Assembly: GCF_050269735.1 (NCBI RefSeq)
Contig: NZ_JBNNIX010000001.1
Span: 1,485,278-1,549,277, forward strand
Direction: 5' to 3'
Source of the DNA: Paenisporosarcina sp050269735
GTDB lineage: Bacteria > Bacillota > Bacilli > Bacillales_A > Planococcaceae
DNA: 64,000 bases
Shown here: positions 61,444 to 64,000 of the stretch, piece after piece
Numbering within the stretch: the first letter of the stretch is position 1
How the letters are laid out: every line of letters starts with the position of its first letter
Translations under genes and position numbers: made by a program
The notes under the pieces: generated by a model
What the model saw: the letters and a program-made list of their open reading frames with translations, nothing else
Told to the model about the DNA's origin: nothing
Databases searched by the model: none

Positions 61444-61539
61444 CTCCCTATTTCTTTCCTCTTTAAAATTTTACCAAAATAGGTTGTCCTTTACCAATAT
61501 GTCTCTTTAGTTATCGAGTAAATCTACAGTTAACCTTAC

Positions 61540-61563
61540 TCAACTAACGCGGGCTTTATTTGA
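61540..61563 (+). repeat. Array palindrome c (degenerate)
   Basis: TCAACTAACG-CGGGCTTTAT-TTGA: left arm and GGC core match the consensus; the right arm is decayed. It lies upstream of the TlpA-like gene. Confidence 0.6.
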
Positions 61564-61600
61564 AGATCAGTGAACTGCCAAAACAGCATTTAGTTTCTTA

Positions 61601-61627
61601 TTGAACTAACGCAGCAGTTTGGTTGAA
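61601..61627 (+). repeat. Array palindrome d
   Basis: TTGAACTAAC, core GCAGCAG, TTTGGTTGAA. Imperfect stem with the fixed orientation (AACTAACG first) of the other copies. Confidence 0.75.
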
Positions 61628-61671
61628 GAAGTAGGTAAATGGACAAGGGGGTAATGGAGGTCGTGAAACCA

Positions 61672-61953
61672 ATGACGAAGGTGGCAATTAGGTTTTATAT
61701 TTTTGCTTTTTTACTTTACTTCATCAGTTTTTTTGGAGCTTTTTCAGTAGGTTTATATATATTGTTACCTACGATTTTCATTTTGTTAATTGGAATAGCG
61801 GTGAATCTTGGGTTATATAAAAAACACAAGTATTATGTGGTGCCTATCATCACGTCAATCGTGATATGCGGTATAACATATCCTTTATGGCATTATTTAG
61901 TTCATTATGTAGACGACGCTTATATCTTCTATCCTTTTACGTTTTTCGTATAA
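61672..61953 (+). CDS. Small polytopic membrane protein, about 93 aa
   Basis: Three hydrophobic segments (about 5-24, 26-43, 52-70) separated by short loops with a GLYKKHKYY basic turn, ending in aromatic-rich YIFYPFTFFV. It is an integral membrane protein without a recognised family. Start uncertain: ATG 61672 has GGAGG 11 bases upstream; ATG 61654 or 61639 would add 6 or 11 residues. It lies between array palindromes d and e with only 9 bases after the stop. Confidence 0.6.
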   Translation: MTKVAIRFYIFAFLLYFISFFGAFSVGLYILLPTIFILLIGIAVNLGLYKKHKYYVVPIITSIVICGITYPLWHYLVHYVDDAYIFYPFTFFV

Positions 61954-61962
61954 TACATTTTC

Positions 61963-61989
61963 TTCAACTAACGTGGCAGTTTTGTTGAA
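61963..61989 (+). repeat. Array palindrome e
   Basis: TTCAACTAAC, core GTGGCAG, TTTTGTTGAA; 8 of 9 stem pairs. Close to the family consensus. Confidence 0.8.
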
Positions 61990-62025
61990 ATAAGATTTTG
62001 TAAATGAGAAGGAGAGAACTAATTT

Positions 62026-62205
62026 ATGTTATTTATGCTTTGGCTTGTCGTACCTTTATTAGGAGTTTTATGGTTTTTAAATTTTACTACTTTTTTGAAG
62101 AACTTAAAGAATGGAAAAAGCACTCATAACCAAAATGTTTTAGGAGCAGTCTTAACTTTTATTTTTATCTTTGCTCTAATGTACTGTTATGCTGGAACAC
62201 ACTAA
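62026..62205 (+). CDS. Small membrane protein, 59 aa
   Basis: ATG with AAGGAGAG 11 bases upstream opens a 59-codon frame: MLFMLWLVVPLLGVLWFLNF, a hydrophilic loop KNLKNGKSTHNQN, then a second hydrophobic helix VLGAVLTFIFIFALMYCY. Two transmembrane helices in a hairpin. It fills the interval between palindromes e and f exactly as the neighbouring genes do. No family recognised. Confidence 0.6.
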   Translation: MLFMLWLVVPLLGVLWFLNFTTFLKNLKNGKSTHNQNVLGAVLTFIFIFALMYCYAGTH

Positions 62206-62230
62206 ATAAAAATATTGTGAACCATTGCAC

Positions 62231-62257
62231 TTAAACTAACGGGGCAGGATTGTTGAA
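62231..62257 (+). repeat. Array palindrome f
   Basis: TTAAACTAAC, core GGGGCAG, GATTGTTGAA. The left arm is like copy a, the right arm like copy e. Confidence 0.75.
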
Positions 62258-62288
62258 TGGAAATATGCAGAAAAAGGCGGTAGGTATT

Positions 62289-62762
62289 ATGGAGATAAAG
62301 ACTAAACGATGTACTGTACGTCGATTTGTAAAAGAAAATCTTGATGATTTTATGGAATATAGAAATAATGAAAACTGGATGCAATTTCAAGGATTCAAAG
62401 GATTGACCAAGCAAATGTATGCTAAAGAATTACTTAGCGAACCCTCTCTTTTAAAAGGTGTGCAACTTGCTATAATCAACAATACAACTAATCGATTGAT
62501 TGGTGATATTTATTTAAAAAGTGAAAATTGCACTTTTTGGATTGGATACACAATAAGTCCTTTTCACGCTAAGCAAGGCTATGCATATGAAGTACTTGTC
62601 GCAATTATTTCCTGGCTCAAGCAAAAAGGTTGTATCAGAATAAATGCGGGCGTTTCACCTGAAAATCTTGCTTCAATCAACTTACTTAAAAAGCTTAAAT
62701 TTACTTTTCTTTCTTCAGATGAAGGAGAACATATATATATATTGGATTTGGAAAAGATATGA
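62289..62762 (+). CDS. GNAT N-acetyltransferase, RimJ/RimL type
   Basis: A 157-residue acetyltransferase: MEIKTKRCTVRRFVKENLDDFMEY start typical of Acetyltransf_3, a GYTISPFHAKQGYAYEVLVAI acetyl-CoA binding region (about 90-110, in part) and INAGVSPENLASINLLKKL, the conserved motif around the catalytic turn. It probably acetylates a small molecule or protein amine; target unknown. ATG 62289 with a GGCGGTAGGT site is chosen over upstream TTG 62250, which would begin inside palindrome f. Confidence 0.82.
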   Translation: MEIKTKRCTVRRFVKENLDDFMEYRNNENWMQFQGFKGLTKQMYAKELLSEPSLLKGVQLAIINNTTNRLIGDIYLKSENCTFWIGYTISPFHAKQGYAYEVLVAIISWLKQKGCIRINAGVSPENLASINLLKKLKFTFLSSDEGEHIYILDLEKI

Positions 62763-62838
62763 ACTAATTCTCAATGATCAATTCGCTTAAAAGAAAATTA
62801 TAATAAGTTTTAAGAGATTTTTCTTGTGAAGTGATTCA

Positions 62839-62866
62839 CTTAAACTATCGGGTGCTTTGCTTCAAG
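62839..62866 (+). repeat. Array palindrome g (degenerate)
   Basis: CTTAAACTATC, GGGTGCTTT, GCTTCAAG. Matches the end copies (i) in the GGGTGCTTT core rather than GGCAGTTT. Confidence 0.6.
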
Positions 62867-62889
62867 AAGGAGTAAAGCATTTTTCCTTC

Positions 62890-62916
62890 TTGAACTAACG
62901 AGGCAGTTTAGTTGAA
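62890..62916 (+). repeat. Array palindrome h
   Basis: TTGAACTAAC, core GAGGCAG, TTTAGTTGAA; flanking CCTT and AAGG extend the stem with two internal mismatches. Confidence 0.8.
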
Positions 62917-62977
62917 CAAGGAATGATTTGTAACATATGAATTGTCTTCACGTCTAATAATTCAAGGAGGAGATTGT

Positions 62978-63400
62978 TTGAAGAAATTAGCTTTCACTTT
63001 TATATCACTGTTCTTCTTATTAACGGCTTGCCAAGCAAATGACCCAAGTGCAAGTACACTGGAAGATGTGCTATCTTCATTTGAAGAACAGCAATTGTCA
63101 CTAATAAAAAGCAAAGTTAATAAGGACGACAATATTTTTGGAATGAAACTTAATGGGGTTAGACCTTCTGCTTATGAATTAGATGGAAAAATGTTATTAG
63201 TTTATATCTATGATTCAAATAAAGAACGAGTAGAGGGTTTGGAAGATTGGCGTGAAAAAACAGCAAGTATGGATACGGTCTCATATAATGTGTATGAGGT
63301 TAAAAATGTGTTGCTGTTTCATGTTTATGAAGAAGAAGAAAAACTCAATAGTGAAATAGATAGTAAAATACAAAATGTTGTGAATGGATTGAGTCGTTAA
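62978..63400 (+). CDS. Putative lipoprotein, 140 aa
   Basis: TTG start at 62978 with AAGGAGGAG 6 bases upstream gives MKKLAFTFISLFFLLTAC, a signal peptide with lipobox LLTAC and lipidation at Cys18. The mature part (about 122 residues) is acidic, contains KMLLVYIYDS and NVLLFHVYEEEE strands and has no recognised domain. It would be anchored to the outer face of the membrane. It lies between palindromes h and i, with 6 bases after the stop. Confidence 0.72.
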   Translation: MKKLAFTFISLFFLLTACQANDPSASTLEDVLSSFEEQQLSLIKSKVNKDDNIFGMKLNGVRPSAYELDGKMLLVYIYDSNKERVEGLEDWREKTASMDTVSYNVYEVKNVLLFHVYEEEEKLNSEIDSKIQNVVNGLSR

Positions 63401-63406
63401 TTGATT

Positions 63407-63432
63407 TTCAACGAACGGGTGCTTTAGTTGAA
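63407..63432 (+). repeat. Array palindrome i
   Basis: TTCAACGAAC, core GGGTGC, TTTAGTTGAA: 8 of 9 stem pairs, same orientation as the rest. Confidence 0.75.
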
Positions 63433-63439
63433 CAATAGG

Positions 63440-63463
63440 AGATCGTCAGAGACGGTCTTTTTT
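63440..63463 (+). terminator. Terminator after the lipoprotein gene
   Basis: AGATCGTC, loop AGA, GACGGTCT with one G-U pair, then T6. Confidence 0.8.
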
Positions 63464-63464
63464 G

Positions 63465-63727
63465 TTTGCCTAAACCCCAAGACAGATTGGATATTTATTC
63501 ATCGTAGGGGAAAAGCGAATCCACCAAAAGCCCGTCAACTCAACGATGTATATTGGGGGAATAAAAGATAGATGGTCAAAAAAGAGAAAAAGTGAGCGTG
63601 CTTACGGGTTGGGATGAAGGGGCTAACTTCCTAGTCGATGTGTTATGTTAACCTACTTTGAATAACCTATACAACCGGGGTCAGCGATCGAATCGATGGT
63701 TGGCGGGATGAATCATCCCGTTTTCTA
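63465..63727. other. Gene-free stretch of unknown nature
   Basis: No ORF with a ribosome site. Base composition is more GC-rich than its neighbours (for example GTGAGCGTGCTTACGGGTTG, GGGATGAAGGGGC, CAACCGGGGTCAGCGATCG). It ends in a hairpin CGGGATGA-ATC-ATCCCG followed by TTTTCT near 63706-63726, in either reading a possible terminator. It may be the remnant of a mobile element or a structured RNA; no family was matched. Confidence 0.4.
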
Positions 63728-63755
63728 CTCCAATTTATTGGGCAGTTTAGTTTCA
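63728..63755 (+). repeat. Array palindrome j (decayed)
   Basis: CAATTTATTG-GGCAGTTTAG-TTTCA keeps the GGCAGTTTAGTT core but the left arm is altered. Tentative member. Confidence 0.4.
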
Positions 63756-63833
63756 TTTCATAATATTTTTTTGATTATATACCTTGTATTATAGAGTAAC
63801 GTGAATTATATTGTAATTAGGAGGTGCAAAATT

Positions 63834-64000
63834 ATGGAAGTTAATAAAGAGGTTTTAAAAGGGCATATCGATACAATAATCCTTTCGCTTTTATTAAAAA
63901 GAGAGATGTACGGATACGAAATAGCAAAGTACGTTCGTGAAAAGAGCGACAGTCAATTTGAATTAAAAGAAGGCACATTATATTTATCGTTAAAACGGTT
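63834..64000 (+). CDS. PadR family transcriptional regulator (N-terminal part, cut by window end)
   Basis: The frame is open to the window edge: MEVNKEVLKGHIDTIILSLL, then LKREMYGYEIAKYVREKS and FELKEGTLYLSLKR, the winged-helix core of PadR regulators (LxxGxxxxxxLxxL and GTLYxxLxR pattern). PadR proteins usually repress a neighbouring gene, often for an efflux or membrane protein, and themselves. AGGAGGTG lies 8 bases before the ATG. The DNA just upstream is AT-rich (TATACCTTGTATTATAG) and may hold the operator. Confidence 0.85.
   Translation, partial: MEVNKEVLKGHIDTIILSLLLKREMYGYEIAKYVREKSDSQFELKEGTLYLSLKR

Noticed and set aside
63465..63727. Group II intron fragment
   Set aside because: A few blocks look ribozyme-like but no domain V hairpin or reverse transcriptase frame is visible.
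60371..63755. CRISPR array
   Set aside because: The repeats are palindromic but spaced irregularly by whole genes, not by 30-40 base spacers, and no cas gene is near.
60371..63755. Classical integron attC sites
   Set aside because: The arms do not show the RYYYAAC/GTTRRRY core pair, and no intI gene is visible; only the cassette-like layout is similar.

Overview
The window is a low-GC Firmicute chromosome segment whose gene order follows the Bacillus subtilis lysA-ribT-scpAB-res-sigX ... cmk-der-spoIVA-hbs-mtrAB-aro-qcr-dapB-pan region almost gene for gene. Spore genes (spoIVA, sleB-ypeB, prsW-like) show descent from an endospore former. The missing neighbours (spmAB, gudB, ypfA, cheR, trpEDCFBA, ypjB, bshB1, dinG) and the dispersed GC-rich intergenic repeats suggest a Planococcaceae-type organism (Sporosarcina/Paenisporosarcina-like). 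That assignment is inference from memory of gene order; no search was run.

Layout. 1-3.9 kb: end of lysA, ribT, ypuF, the condensin subunits scpA-scpB and a DacB-type carboxypeptidase. 3.9-12.6 kb: rluB, the cytochrome c maturation operon resABC, its two-component system resDE, and the ECF sigma factor/anti-sigma pair sigX-rsiX with a consensus sigX autopromoter lying over the resE stop codon. 12.7-13.6 kb: FMN riboswitch and riboflavin transporter ribU. 13.7-20.9 kb: ferredoxin, ypbB-recQ, a LysM protein, an AcuB-like CBS protein, a phosphoesterase, a CarH-type B12/light regulator and the bacillithiol disulfide reductase ypdA. 20.9-25.4 kb: dispersed repeats, an asparaginase on the minus strand, prsW, sleB, ypeB. 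25.5-34.2 kb: cmk, plsC, ypfD, fni, der, gpsA, yphE, yphF, spoIVA. 34.4-45.7 kb: hup, folE, mtrB, hepS-menH-hepT, ndk, and the shikimate/aromatic cluster aroC-aroB-aroH-hisC-tyrA-aroA. 45.8-51.7 kb: ypiA, ypiB, ypiF, the menaquinol:cytochrome c reductase qcrABC, ypjA and a YugP-like protease. 51.7-59.9 kb: ypjC, ypjD, dapB, mgsA, bshA, cca, birA, panBCD.

After panD the conserved backbone stops. From about 59.9 kb to the end lies an AT-rich accessory stretch of small genes of mostly unknown function. They are separated by about ten copies of a roughly 27-base imperfect palindrome in a fixed orientation, usually one gene per interval. This cassette-like array is the most unusual feature of the window. 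No integrase is visible.

The genes form a coherent respiratory/biosynthetic block. resABC matures the c-type cytochromes used by qcrABC; hepST and menH make the menaquinone that qcrABC oxidises; aroC-aroB-aroA feed chorismate to menaquinone, folate and aromatic amino acids. TTTGTGAAC boxes resembling the ResD target lie upstream of both resA and qcrA.
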